Source: Undaria pinnatifida
Lineage: Eukaryota > Sar > Phaeophyceae > Laminariales > Alariaceae
NCBI GenBank assembly: GCA_012845835.1
Contig: JABAKD010000028.1
Location: forward strand, 2,250,742 to 2,314,741
Length of the DNA: 64,000 nt
Direction of reading: 5' to 3'
Every line of letters starts with the position of its first letter. The stretch's first letter is position 1. The notes below the pieces were generated by a model that searched no databases, was not told the DNA's origin, and was given only the letters and a program-made list of their open reading frames with translations. The position numbers were made by a program, and so were the translations under genes. Positions 33,043 to 45,202 of this stretch are shown piece by piece.

Positions 33043-33802
33043 TAAAAATAAAAATACGCTTCAGCTGTAAGATCGAAGATTTCGTCGAAACTCATCTTTG
33101 CAAGCTGTGTGTGATACTCCGATCGCGCGTATTACTGGGTATGTGCCCTCATTAAGAGTATAGGTCGGCGACTCCCCTTGGAACTGCAGTGTAGCTTGTA
33201 CCAGAGGGTCAACAGGGTGATGTTGGTCGGTCTGTGCGCGGAAACTATAAAACCCGTTTTTGAGGGGGATATAATCTGACAGCTGCGGAAGGAAATGCAT
33301 CACTTTATCAAGTGTGTCCTGTAAGTCGTACAGCCAGTGAGGAGAGGGCGGAGTGTTCGAAGGGGTGAGGGGGGGGTTCGGGGGAGGGAGGGGGGGGGGG
33401 TGGTTCCAACAGCTTTAGGTTGCTTAGATGTAGGTACTTGCTTTACACGTGGTGCTAGGTCTAGGCGATGGTTCTGGTGGTGGGGAAGGAGGGGGCGTCT
33501 GGCGGGGGGGGGGGGGGGGGCATGAATTGGAGCTACGGCATGGATGGCTAGAAATACAATGAGGTGATATCAACTGCTTGGTAGTGTTTATTACTCTGGC
33601 ACATTTTGATTTTAGGTGAGGTGTTTGAACAACAGGGAGCGGGGGACAAAATGGGGGGGGGGGATGAATTGGAGCTGAATTACGACATGGATGGCTAGAA
33701 AGATGATAAGGTGATATCAGCTGCCTGGTAGTGTTTCTTACTTTTGGCAGAATTTGATTTTAGGTGGGGCGTTTAAACAAGAGGGATCGGGGGGGGGGGG
33801 GG
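33043..33802 (+). mobile_element. G-rich dispersed element J, copy 2, left part
   Basis: Starts with the terminal segment cagctgtaagatcgaag and ctcatctttgcaagctgtg, then actccgatcgcgcgtatta. It continues with cagtctgtgcgcggaaac-like sequence and a gcggaaggaaatgcatca stretch, and two or three G-rich units, each with ggagctacggcatggatggc or a close variant and G runs of 10-14. The copy is broken at 33802 by a Copia element and resumes at 46321. Confidence 0.65.
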
Positions 33803-34016
33803 GGTTAGTTTGGATGGTCACAGCACGACAGTTACAAAGGTGTAGAGGGTTGCGTATACATTCGTAGGCGTTTTATGCAATTTCTCCCATGAGAGGAGAG
33901 CTCCATCACTCCGCTCTCTGCTCCTTCTCTCCTCTCTGTACTCTATTACAACGACGATAAGAACACTCGTCAGACCGCGAGGCGGTCAGGGCATCCAGGC
34001 TTGGACTCTACGAACA
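33803..34016 (+). repeat. Copia 5' LTR
   Basis: Matches 46108-46320 through gttgcgtatacattcgtagg, tgagaggagagctcca and gaccgcgaggcggtcaggg. The first base of the expected TGTTAG start appears as G, so the left boundary merges with the upstream G run. Confidence 0.85.
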
Positions 34017-34060
34017 CACTAGTGGCTTGAAAGTAGAAGTTTCGTTACCAGGAGCCAAGG

Positions 34061-35750
34061 ATGTCTGCACAGGAGAGAGACTCCTCGGATGAGATTCAGC
34101 AGCTGAGGAATGAGCTTGAGATGGTGATAGAGGAGAGACAAACATTGATAATGCGCGATATGAGGAAGGTGATGGCCGTCGGAGTCCAGCAGCGCGATAT
34201 GAGGGAGGTGATGCGCGATATGAGGAACAACGGCCCGTCGGAGTCCAACAGCGCTGCAGCGCTGTAAGGGCCAGCCCGCGAGGGGCTGAACCCACTGCTG
34301 TGAGGGGGAACGGCGCTGAGGACAGCGCTGCTGAAAGGGGTAGCCAACAAGGGGCTGAACCCACTGCTGCGGCACGATAAACTTCTGCTGCTGGTGCTGC
34401 TTCTGCTGGAGGCGGAGCGCGAGGATATACAACAGCAGCAAGAGAGACGATTCTTCGTGACGATGGCTCGCGTAGTTTTGGAGTGATGGGACGCAGGGGA
34501 GCCGCTGTTTCTGTCGAGGTTGGCCCAGCAAGGGGTCAGCCAGATCAGCCAAGGGGGACTGGAGAATGGGGGTCATACCCAGGCGGTGAGTTGGAAGTAG
34601 GATATGATATACCTTTGTCTAGACTACTAGCCCTCAAACATACCGCTGCCCCACAATTTAGTGGAAAAAGGCCCGAATTCGCTGCCTGGACCAGAAACGC
34701 CAGGTACTACGCGAAAAGAGTAGGTTTCCTGTCTGCTTGATGTGTCGGATCCACCCCAGTACGTTCCCGTAGGGGAATTGGATACCGAAAACTCGGTACT
34801 TGTCGGAAGGGGCGAACGTATACACATACATGCACTCGCGTGGAATTTCCTTTCGACGACCCTAAAGAGCAATAGCGACAAGAATACCTTGCACAGGTGC
34901 ACCTCGCCGAGAGAAGCGTGGGACGCGCTCCTCGCGTGGTACGGCTCTCAAACGACGGGGGCCAAATCCGACCTTTCTCGCCGCCTCAATAGTTTCAAGA
35001 TAGCACCAGGGAGTAACCCTCTAGAGGAGATGGGCAGGATCGAATATCCTGCCGCAGAAATGCGCACAGCAGGAATGACCCTCGATGACCACATGCTGTA
35101 CACAGTTTTTATTGACGCTCTGCCTGCCGAATAGGATGTGGAGGCAAGGAACTTTGCATCTCGTGACAGCATCGGTCGCGATGACATCATCAAGGCTGTA
35201 CGAGAACGGCGTCACCGACTTTTTGGAAGCAGGAAGAAGGGGTCCAATGCTGGCCATGCCGGCCATGCTATGTTCGCCGGCGGCGGCGAAGGTGGCCACA
35301 CAAAAGGGGCCGGCGGTGGTGCCCACGGGAAAGGTGGAGGCCGCGGAAAAAGAAAAGATGGACGTCGGGGACGGCAAGGACGCGGCGGTAAAAGCACCAA
35401 CGAGGACGGTGGTGACTCGGCCGCGGCTGCCGGCGGTGATGGCAGCAGCGCCAAAGCCGCCGATGGTGGTGCCTCCGAGGTGAGATGCCACAGGTGTGGC
35501 AAAAAGGGCCATTGGAGGATCGACTGCACGGAGGAGCTATGCAGCGGATGCCACGGACGGGGGCACGCTGCTGATGTCTGCCCCACTTCGAAAGGGGAAG
35601 CTGTGCTGGCGGTGTCGGACGACGATGATGATAGTGATACGGTCGAGGTTTCAGCTTTCAAGGCCAGAGAGACAGGCGAGTGCAGTAACGTTTCGGGCAG
35701 AAAGGGGGAAGGTGAGTCGCCTTGGCAAGTAGGGGATGAGGCCTGGCTTT
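34061..35750 (+). pseudogene. Copia gag (capsid and nucleocapsid), broken
   Basis: The frame from 34061 (MSAQERDSSDEIQQL) looks helical and contains a repeated MRDMR segment; it stops at 34265. A second frame (34483-34740) and a third (34742 on) carry the capsid-like domain: FAAWTRNARYYAKR, then SPREAWDALLAWYGSQ and SRRLNSFKIAPG. There is a frameshift near 34735 and an in-frame TAG at 35132. Two zinc knuckles of C-x2-C-x4-H-x4-C type follow: CHRCGKKGHWRIDC (about 35488) and CSGCHGRGHAADVC (about 35541). Gag would package element RNA in virus-like particles. Confidence 0.8.
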
Positions 35751-38107
35751 GCGATAGTGGAGCGTCTACTTACATGACGCCTTCCGCAGGTGGCATGATC
35801 AACTACAGAGAATGCAATTTGAAACTGCGCATTGCTGACGGCTCAACCCGCACGATCGAAGGATATGGCGATATTAACTTTGTCTTTCGATCCGGAAACG
35901 GTCTCGTACAAGTAACGCTGACGAATGTTACGCACGTGCCAGGCCTCCGATATATCTATTTTTCCTACCTAATCTCGTGAAGCACGGTCACAGTTTTGAA
36001 GGACGTCCCGCTGGGATTGTAGTCAAGCTCAAGTCTGAGCGTTCGATCGTGTTTCCGTTGACCGGGAACCTGTACAGCCTGTACGACTACCGGGTCGACT
36101 GCAGCACTAAGGGAGATGCCTGTGCAGTACTCGTTCCGGGAAAGCTGCCAAACAAGCCCGTTGTCAACATAGACGACTACCACTGCGCGGCCGGACACTC
36201 CCACGAGGCACTGCTCCGCAAGACCGCGGAGCAGCAAGAGGTCGTCCTCGAGGGAAAGCTGCTGGGGTGCAAAGGGTGTTCCATGGCGAAGGGTCTCCGT
36301 CGAGGTATCAAGCAGTCCACACACACGCGAGCAGAAAAGAAGCTCGGAAGGGTTTTTGTGGATTTGAGTGGGCCTAAGGTGGTAAAGTCTCACGGGGGAA
36401 AGCGTTATACTCTCATCGTGCGCGACGATTTTTCACGGTATACGTGGGTGTACTTTATGCGCCACAAATCGGACGCCGCGGAAACGTTCTAGCAGTTCCT
36501 CTCGGATACTCGTGCAGATGGTGTCCCGTCACAGGTGGTGACCGTCCGATCCGATGGGGGCGGTGAACTTTGCGGGGGGAAGTTTAGCGACCTATGTAGA
36601 TCGCGATGCATTAAGGAAGAATTCACCACGGCCGACAGTCCCCAATTTAATGGGGTAACCGAGCGCGCGCTAGGTTTGATTGAGACGGCCGCAATGGCGG
36701 GTCGAACCCAAGCTCGTGCGCTTTTTCCCGGAGCGCGATTGTCGGCAACTGAATCGTTGTGGGCTGAAGCGTCGCACTGGGCGTGTGATGCGTTGAACCG
36801 CACGGCAACGTCCGCTAACCCCGCAAACAAGTCGCCGTACGAGATGTGGTACGGTAAACACCCCCGGTAGTGCTTCTACCTTTCCTCAAGCCTGGCTACT
36901 GCAAGGTGAAGAGGGAAAACAAATCTCAGCCGAAAGCACAGGAGTGTTTTTACCTGGCCCCTGCGCCTAACCACTCCCGAGACGCCGTACGAGTACTGAC
37001 CAAACGCCGTACTCTGCTTATCACGCGCCATGTCACCTGGCAACGCGTTTCGTCTTCACCACCTGTACCTGCCCAGTTGCATGACTCCCTGTCCCAGGCG
37101 GAGGGGGGGTCCGAGGCCAACGACGAGACCACGTCAGATGGAGGTGGGGGGGGGGGTGATGGACGAGCAGGACGAAGGTCTGGCTCGCCTGACCGACCTC
37201 GACGTGACGTGGGGGTTTGATCTGCACGCGTTCTTGCGGGAGCGCTCACAGGAGACACCTGCTGCCGGCGATGCTGGCGATCTGCTCGCGTGCTTGCAGG
37301 AGCGCTCACAGGAAGCACCCGTCGCCGGCGATGCTGGCGACGCAACAGCCGAGACGATGGACTCGTCTCAAGGGGGCGCGGTAGACGCCTCCTCGGTCCC
37401 CGCAGGGAGGGCCGAAACAGTCGAGACGATGAATTCGTCTCGAGGGGGTGCGGTGGACTCGGTCCCGGCAGGGAGGGCCGAAAGCGGCTCAGACGCATCA
37501 GCAGCCTCCGGCACCGATCAAGGGAACGGCGAAGGTCCCCCCGCGGTCCTGTCGGGGAGGGCAGCTCACGAGCTCAGTAGCTGGGGACGGCCACCCCCGA
37601 CAGTAATGGGCGGGACCCGGGGTCAGAGCCAACGCCTGCAGGATGAATCTGTTCAACGTCAGCGTGTGATTGAGGATGCGATGTCTGCGGCAGTGCAAAA
37701 GTGGACGGAGTTTGAGAGTATACTGGCGAATACATCCTGGACGACGGAGGATGCAATGGCCATGATGGCCGGAGGACCTGCTGCGGAAGAAATTAAAGGG
37801 GAGTCAAACGTGTACATTCCGAGAGGTTTTCCAGAAGATGTAGAACCACCCCCGCAATCCGTAGCAGATGTAGAGCGTTCCCAATACAAGGCGGCCTGGC
37901 GTAAGGCCATGAAGACTGAGTTGGACGGTCACAAAACGACCGGTACATACGAAGCTGCGACCCCGCCGCGAGGGTGGAAACCTGTAGGTGCAAAATGGGT
38001 ATTCTCGTACAAGACTGACAAGGATGGTATCATAGCGAAGACGAAAGCAAGACTTGTGGCTAAGGGCTTTAGCCAGGTGCAAGACGTAGATTACTTTCAA
38101 ACGTTTG
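35735..38107 (+). pseudogene. Copia pol, first part: protease, integrase, start of RT
   Basis: Protease carries WLCDSGAST at about 35745 with the catalytic Asp. A frameshift near 35965 precedes the integrase. Its zinc-binding module has H-x5-H and C-x2-C (YHCAAGHSHE, CKGCSMAKG, about 36178-36294). The core shows VFVDLSGP, then VRSDGGGELCGG, then SPQFNGVTERALGLIE, giving the D, D and E residues. Stops or shifts occur at 36490 (TAG), about 36868, and at an 11-G run at about 37147. The linker at 37156-37500 contains two short tandem repeats (ERSQE.P-AGDAGD and SSRGGAVD types). RT begins with WRKAMKTELDGHKTTGTY and KWVFSYKTDKDG, and is cut at 38107 by the nested element. Confidence 0.85.
37195..37500 (+). 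repeat. Minisatellites within the Copia integrase-RT linker
   Basis: A 60-bp unit (ttgcgggagcgctcacaggag to gccggcgatgctggcgat) occurs twice at 37231-37340. A unit of about 72 bp (gagacgatggactcgtct to gcagggagggccgaa) occurs twice at about 37350-37480. Both keep the reading frame. Confidence 0.7.
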
Positions 38108-38554
38108 TGTCACGAATCGTGCCTTAGTGCAGTGAAGTCTAGAGTCAGGGTGAGACAGACGAGGATACCTATCAAGGCGAAGCAGACGAGGATATCTAGC
38201 CTACTAGCACCGCAGGATCCCCATGTTGGCTATGTCTGTAGCACGCCTCAGATATTCATAATGACTGACCTCCGAAGGACCGATACGACCGAGTTCAGAA
38301 GGCGCTTGCACGTTCCTCGGAGAAAGAGAGCAAGTCCCCTGTGCAGGTGCTCAAGATATGAAGCCTCCCAAGAAAGTAGTGTGTAAATGGTAACTTGATT
38401 GCTTATTCGAAGGGTTTATGAACGTGAACCGAAGGAATTGTGTCCGGGTGGGGCAGCCACACCCGACTTAGGGAGGGGACGTTAATAACGCGGCCCTTAC
38501 TATCACAAAAACGCCTGTCATAGTAACTCTAGAAATTGTCACGGAACCGTAACA
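38108..38554 (-). repeat. Gypsy 3' LTR (full)
   Basis: Reads TGTTACGG to TGACA on the minus strand, with inverted TGT...ACA ends. A purine tract (gctaggggga on the minus strand) lies just inside at 38555-38565. It matches 43552-43913 along all 362 shared bases. Confidence 0.85.
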
Positions 38555-38565
38555 TCCCCCTAGCA

Positions 38566-39460
38566 TAATGCGGTGACAAGAGCAGTAAGCTATAGCAATC
38601 CTGTGACTGTACAGCCAAGGGTGAAGAGCCGCAAAGATTTTTACGAAAATGATGACCTCGAGGATAGGCTAACAAACCGAAAACGCAGGGGCCATAAGAC
38701 GGAAATCCTCGATAAAAACCCTCCCCCCTGCCTTTTCACTGCGTATTGGATCGCCTGGCCACTATTCGATGGCTAAAAGTCCTATGTGAACGAAATTAGC
38801 GCGCATGGAAGCACCACATAACTCCACGGGTCTGACCCATCTACTTTTTTTTTAGTCCGCTCACATACCCTATAATCCACTACCAAGATGCCATTTTGGT
38901 AAAAATCAAATACTGCCAAAGCACTGATGGCTAAATAAATCCGAAACGTTTGGCATATGCAGGATGCTGATGCCAGATATCAATGAATGAGAAAACATTT
39001 GACAACAGAAATCCTTTAATAAATCAAGTGGCATGAAGTCGAGGGACTACCACGGCACGTAGTATGCAGCCCTCTGAACACAATCACCTGTTGGCTAGTT
39101 AAATTCAAGCCCCAACTAACCACTGAATACAACCTCGTTACTGTTCAAGAGGCTTTATACCAACAGTATCTCCAATCCTTCATGAAGCAGTGCCGAAAAT
39201 AAAAAAGGAATTCAACTTCAACACTCACACACAACCCAAGTACAACAACGTTCACGACGTTGTCGCATTATAGTAAAATAGCACACATCTTTGCTGTCCC
39301 CTACTGTTCCACACCCGACCGACTGGGGCACGGGTGATTCCGGTCTTAACCCACAGCAAAACGGTATTCCCCCCGACACTACTTCCCCCCCTTGTCAAGG
39401 TACAATTTAAAAACATTGGAGAATGCAGCTCTTCGTCTCGTCGAGTAGGTAATCGCGCTT
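38566..39460 (-). other. Gypsy 3' non-coding region
   Basis: Lies between the end of the pol remnants and the polypurine tract. It is AT-richer, and no domain was recognised on either strand. Confidence 0.4.
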
Positions 39461-39464
39461 CATC

Positions 39465-40229
39465 TCTGCAACTGCTCCAACTCGCGGCGGGTCAGTTCTT
39501 CTGGTCGCTGTATCGCACTCGCCAGTAGCGGCCTCTGTAGTCGTACACCTGGCCTTGCAGTCGGAGACCACCGCCAAAGTCTTTCCAGATGGTGAAACCT
39601 GTTGGGAACAGGGTCAAGGCTTGGCGGCGACAGAAAGGGGTACGAGGCTTGACTGAGACGGGGACTGGATCGCTCGCAGGTTGGGGGTTGTACAAATGCC
39701 AAAGTGCAATAAAGCCATCTAGCTGCAAGGGGGTGAAACTCTTTAGCATCTCATTCTCAGACGATCAGCCCGTCTCTACCCCATCATTCGACCTCCCCTT
39801 GTATTCTCGCCTAGCGGCACCGGATGGGGAGTTTGTTCAGCGACAACTAACAAGAGAGTCAAAATGCGAAGAGTTTACCACTTCCAACGCCCTTTTGAAA
39901 CTGGAACCCAAGCATACTGCGCGAATTCGTTAGCTAGTGAATGTATCAGAGAAAGGGGTCGGAGGTAGTATGGCTTTACGTCTGCTGTGGACACATTTCG
40001 GGTGCGTTGTTTTCTACCTCGCATCGTTACGTGCATGCTAAGGCCTGTCTGTAATATTTCCGTGACTCTCCAAGAGCCTGTGTAGTGGTCGTGTTGAAGT
40101 TTCCGCCCTCTGTTGTCGCGATGTCTGCTGCTCTCGGACTCGCGCACCAGCACAAGGCTTCCTTTCTCGAGAGCGACTCCGGCTGAGGGACTTGAAATGA
40201 AAGCGTTGGCGCGGGCTCTCGCGGTTACC
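39465..40229 (-). pseudogene. Gypsy integrase C-terminal region, frameshifted
   Basis: Two minus-strand pieces follow the main pol frame. 39920-40153 reads SSRHRDNRGRKLQHDHYTGS, then ADVKPYYLRP, like the SH3-like integrase C-terminal module. 39465-39749 contains FTIWKDFGG, VYDYRGRYWRVRYSD and LTRRELEQL, a small basic beta-type module of a kind found at Gypsy pol C termini. Frame changes separate them from each other and from the upstream frame. Confidence 0.6.
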
Positions 40230-43200
40230 CTAAAATTGTGCTGCTTCTCGAGCGCGAGACGGACTTCTCGGAGGTTCTGTTTTGCGTCGCTCCACGAAGT
40301 TGTCTAGGCCACCGCTCTGTTCTGCCTCCGCTGACAAGGGTACCAAGGAATCTAAAGAGGTGCGGGGTTGACGGCCAAACAGCAGCTCGAAAGGGGTCAT
40401 GTTCGAGGGGAGGGAGACGTCTGGCAAAGTGCGTTTGATCCAAATTGCTGGTGACACGTATTCGTCCCACTTCTCTGGCCACGAGCGACATAACTCTGCT
40501 AAAAGCTCTTGCAACCAATCCCCCAACCTTTCGACAGCTCCTTGACCACGTGGGTGATCTGCTGGGCCGAACACCATGTCTGCATGCAGCCAACAGCATA
40601 AGTGTGTCACTACTTCCGCTCCAAACTCTCTGCCACCATCACAACGGATCACGCGAGGTACCCCGAAAGTCAGACACAACTCGGTCAGGACCCGTGCCAC
40701 GCCTACTGCCTGCTTCGTTTCTAGAGGGAATCCGAATGGGAACTTGGAGGCTCGATCTACTACCAGTAGAACATACTTGTTGCCGGAAAGAGAAGGTGTG
40801 TCCATTTTTAAAATATCCATCTGCAGTTCATCCCACGGTTCTAGCGGGCGTCCGGGCAACAACGCGATACGTCTGCTGTTCGGTCTCTTGCGTCTCCGGC
40901 ACCTGCACGATAACACGTATTGTCGAGTGTCGCGAGTGACCGTAGGCGAGTGAAAGTGATCCCTCACCAAGGCCAAAGGGGCTCCTACTCCCGCATGCTC
41001 GTGTAGAGTATGCACTAAAGCGAGTACATCGGCTATCATGGATTCGGGTATGGCTGGCAGCTTTCTGCCTTGTTCGTCGGTATACCGGACTACCTCGTCA
41101 TCGTCTAAACCATAACTGGTCGTGTCAACTCCCCCTTCGCCTGTACCACTATCACACAAACTCTTGCGAACCTGACCCAAATGGGCGTCGTCCTGTTGTC
41201 GTCGCGCGAGGGCTGCGGGGTTGGTGAGAACTTGTACCGCCCGGTGGATGGCCGGTGTCTCCATGACTTGGTAAGCTTCCGACGAGCGAGGAACCTCCCC
41301 CTCTGCTGAAAGCACCTCCCCAAGATCGTCGCTGAGATCGCTACTGCTGGTGTGGAACGGAGGTGACAGGGTCTTCGAGGCCGATGGCGAAGGCGGGGGT
41401 GGCTCGACCGGCGTGAGTGTGCAGGGGGGGTTATTATCCGGGTTCCCCAATTGCCCCATGGGGGGCAGCTGGACGTCGCCGAGTGGACGTAGCCGTACCG
41501 AAGGGGTACGGGCTCGACTTCCTCGGCGCAGCGTAATAGAGTCTGCATCTAGCACGGCACACGTCGCAAAGGGTAGGGCTCGTAGAGCAAGGAGACACGC
41601 GTCGTTAGCATCATGGACCGGCGCTGTTGACGATAGCTCTGAAATAGGATCGCCGTTGTTAGTCCCCGCTCCACCTACCGCGTCGATCTTTGCTAACCAC
41701 ACCCCATCTAGACTCGGCCCACGAGGCCCTAGGAAATCGGATGGTGCTCCTGACGTAAAATCATCGAGGAAGGAGTCATCTACATCGGCTGAGGTGTCCT
41801 TAGCATGTGGCAGTCGTGACAGGGTATCTGGTACTGCGTGTTGCACGCCTGCTCGCCTTTCCAGCAACATGTCGTATTTCGCGAGCCTGAGTGCCCATTT
41901 ATGCACCTTAGGGCACAGCTCGCGACTTCGAAACAGCCAGGTTATCGCAGAGAAGTCGGTCACTACTTTGAACTGCCTACCAGATGAATAGGATCGAAAG
42001 TGATCTACTGCCCACAGCACTCCCATGCATTCCCGTTCTGTGGGTCCTCTGCGAGCATCCGTGCGAGAGAACCGGTGGCTAGCAAAATTAATCACACGAG
42101 ATACCCCGTCGATGATCTGCATGAGAACTGTCCCAGCACCTGCGGTGCTAGCATCGGTATGTAATTCAAAAATGTTGTCGAGATCCAGGAATGGTGAAGC
42201 TAGCGATGAACGCAACGGCTGAAACGCCTGCTCCTCCTCAACCCCCCCCCCGATACGGTTCTTGCGCGCGCATTTTGATGCGAAGTCCTTATTGCGGAGG
42301 ATGTCGGTGAGAGGGGCGGCAGTCAGACTATAGTTGGGCACAAACTGTCGCAAGTAGCACGTCAGACCTAGGAAAGTACGGAGTTCTTCGACTGTCTGGG
42401 GGCGAGTCATGCTTGCAATGGCTTCCAACTTGGTCGGAGCGGGGTGTAGGCCGGTGCTATCGATGATCATGCCAAGGAACTCTTGTGAGAAGGACCCAAA
42501 AATACACTTCGCGAAATTGACTGACAGTCCCGCTGCTAAAAGATGCGTCAGGACTAGCGTGAGTGTGGCCAAATGCTCCTCCCAGGTGGTACTCTCTATT
42601 AGAACGTCGTCGAGCCAACTGAACACTCCCTCAAGGTACCCCAACGCCGATTTAACTCTGCGCGTGAAAGCCGAAGGCAGTACTGTCAAGCCAAACCCTG
42701 CCCTGGTGAATTCGTAAAGCAACCCGTCTGTATCTCTGAAAGCGGTTTAGTACCGGTCTTTCTCTGCTATCTCGATTTGGTGAAATCCTGAAGCCAGGTC
42801 TAACGGGGTGAAATATCGTTTGCCTTTCAACCCATCGGAAATGGTCTGCATATCCCCAAGACCTACATTGTCGGACACTAATAGCTTATTCAGTACTCGC
42901 TAGTCAATGCAAAGCCTGAGAGTTCCGTCTTTCTTCTGCACACACAAGCACTGCGCTGCCCACGGGGATACTGAAGGACGAATCATTCTTCGGTCCAGCA
43001 ATTTCTGGATCTCTGCTCTAATCATACGCCTTTCTTCCTGGGAAAACCGCCGTTGTTTGGCTGCGAAGGGGGTGCAAGACTCGTTGATCAACGGAAGTTC
43101 AAGCTCACCATCTATGCAGGCCGGTACTCGCTTGGGGTCGATGGGGAATAGACCGTCCTCGATGAAGGTTTCGAGCAGGCGACTGAGCTTTTGCTTCTGT

Positions 43201-43541
43201 AGGGATCCTAGCGTCCCCAAGTTGGCGTCCGATCCCTGTACCTTGGTGACTGGTTCCGTCCTGCTTATATTCGAGGCACACGGCGTGTCGAGGGCTCGCA
43301 AGGGAAGCGATGGATCAACACTGACGGGCGAGTCATCGAATAAAGACTCGAACCTTGCGGGGTCGCGTACGTTTAGTGCAAGCATTCGAGCTATCACGCG
43401 GTTACCCTCTACTACAGTGGTCTCTTTAGTGCGGTTCACTACTTTGCAGTACACCGAAGACCCCGGCAACCACCACAACACTTCTCGAGCGACCCCTACT
43501 AGTGCTCCCTTCTCTAGATCGAACCGTTCTGTAGGTAGCAT
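40230..43541 (-). pseudogene. Gypsy pol: reverse transcriptase, RNase H, integrase
   Basis: One frame runs from 43541 down to 40230 with two nonsense codons, TAG at 42900-42902 (right after RLCID, where Tyr is usual) and TAA at 42747-42749 (after KDRY). RT shows RRMIRPSVSPWAAQ, LCID, and the catalytic WLDDVLIES at about 42594-42617, with Trp in place of the usual Tyr. RNase H has ELHTDASTAGAG. Integrase has ELQMDILKMD, IRCDGGREFG and HPRGQGAVERLGDW, giving D, D and E; the zinc module ends C-x-C (SCRCRRRK) rather than C-x2-C. A 400-codon RNase H-to-integrase spacer is rich in Pro and Ser. Confidence 0.85.
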
Positions 43542-43551
43542 TCGTACAAGG

Positions 43552-43913
43552 TATCTAGCCTTTTAGCATCGCAGGGTCCCCATGTGAGCTATGTCTGTAG
43601 CACGCCTCAGATATTCATAATGACTGACCTCCGAAGGATCGATACGACCGAGTTCAGAAGGCGCTTGCAAGTTCCTCGGAGAAAGAGAGCAAGTCCCCTG
43701 TGCAGGTGCTCAAGATATGAAGCCTCCCAAGAAAGTAGTGTGTAAGTGGTAACTTGATTGCTTATTCGAAGGGTTTATGAACGTGAACCGAAGGAATTGT
43801 GTCCGGGTGGGGCAGCCACACCCGACTTAGGGAGGGGACGTGAATAGCGCGGCTCCTACTATCACAAAAACGCCTGTCATAGTAACTCTAGAAATTGTCA
43901 CGGAACCGTAACA
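43552..43913 (-). repeat. Gypsy 5' LTR, 3'-truncated
   Basis: Matches 38193-38554 base for base except about 13 changes. The last 85 bp of the LTR are absent and the pol frame begins 11 bp away, which marks the deletion junction. Confidence 0.85.
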
Positions 43914-43917
43914 TTTG

Positions 43918-45202
43918 CACCAACCCCATTGTCAGCGTCAATCAAAATTCTGGCGGCCGTTGCAAATGAGCAAGGTCTAAAGATTTACCATTTAGACGTA
44001 GCACAAGCTTTTGTCCGCGCGAAACTCGACGCCGAGATATACATGAAACTACCCGATGGGTGTGGTGACGTGCCAGGAAAGATTGTTCGCCACAGCAGAT
44101 CACTGTATTGTCTAGAACAGAGTGGACGGCAGTGGGCCGGACTACTGGTAGAGACCGTGGTAGAATTCGGCATGGAGCAGAGTAGGATTGATCATTGTGT
44201 TTTTCGCATGGTTGCGGATGGCAAGGTAGAACTGATCATGGCCGTTCATGTAGATGACATTGTGATTGCAGGATCGGACGAGGCATGCAGAGACTTCCAT
44301 GCCGCATTAAATACTAAGTTTCCCACGAATAACCTAGGCGAGTTAACTTGGTATACTGGTTGTGCTTTCAAGCGTAACTGGGAATTGGGCACGTTGGAGA
44401 TCACGCAGAAGGCTTTCGTTGAAAGCATGCTGAATCGTTTTGGTTTAAACTCGTCCTCTGACATCACCGCGACCCCTGGCGTTGAACTAGATCCAAGAGA
44501 GGAGGGCGAACCAAAGGGAGACTGGCCGTATAGGGAGGCTGTGGGCAGTCTGATGTGGCTGTCGACCATGACGCGGCCAGACATCTCGAACGCGGTGCGT
44601 GCTGTGGCGCGCCATTCTCACAACCCCACCGACAGGCACTGGAAAGCAGTTCTGAAGATCATGGCATACCTCCACGGGACAAGGGGTATGGGTTTGACTT
44701 TTGTAAGGGGTTCGAGATTGGATCTGACTGCATATAGCGATGCTGCTTACGCTGATAAGTCGAATGACAGGCGCTCGGTGTCGGGGACGGTAATTACCTT
44801 GGGGGTGCTGCCGTCAGTTGGGCAAGTAGCACGCAGAGGTGCGTTACGTTGTCTACAGCAGAAGCAGAGTATGTAGCCCTGGGTGAAGGGGTGAAAGAGG
44901 CTCTGTTTACGGGGGCAGTATTATCTTTTATTTGTCCAGAGCTAACCGGATCATGTGTCCGAGTTTTTGAAGATAATCAGGGGGCCATAGCGCTGGCTGA
45001 GAACCCTCTTAGTTCTGCGCGGAGCGAGCACATAAATGTGCGGTTCCATTTCGTCCGAGAGCTACTTCGTGCAAAGAAAATTGGCATTCAATTCGTAGCT
45101 TCGGAAGAGCAGCACGCGGGTGTTTTGACGAAATCCCTTGCTGCGACCCCTTTTAAATCTCACCGTAAGTTTTTGTTGAACCTACCGTTGGGTGATGAGT
45201 AA
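43918..45202 (+). pseudogene. Copia pol, second part: RT catalytic region and RNase H
   Basis: The RT resumes after the nested element with KIYHLDVAQAFVRAKLDAEI. It then shows SLYCLEQSGRQW and the catalytic AVHVDDIVIAG at about 44240-44270. RNase H follows with LTAYSDAAYADKSNDRRSVSG, a frameshift near 44810, then TAEAEYVAL, VFEDNQGAIALAENP and SSARSEHINVRFHFVRE. It stops at 45202 after LPLGDE. Except for the shift and the insertion this half is well preserved. Confidence 0.88.

Larger units (their letters stand above)
38108..43913 (-). mobile_element. Ty3/Gypsy LTR retrotransposon nested in Copia RT
   Basis: A 5806-bp minus-strand element bounded by tgtcacg at 38108 and cgtaaca at 43913, flanked by the 4-bp direct repeat tttg (38104-38107 and 43914-43917). 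Removing the element and one tttg rejoins the Copia RT in frame. The LTR on the left (3' LTR) spans 38108-38554. The right copy keeps 362 bp (43552-43913). About 13 differences in 362 bp give roughly 96% identity by my count, younger than its Copia host. Gag, most of protease, the primer site and 85 bp of the 5' LTR are missing, consistent with one internal deletion. Confidence 0.9.

Noticed and set aside
35021-35661. Minus-strand Pro/Ala-rich frames
   Set aside because: They lie opposite the Gly/Lys-rich Copia gag segment and mirror its composition.
41350-42717. Plus-strand open frames across the nested Gypsy
   Set aside because: They are antisense to the recognised pol frame on the minus strand.
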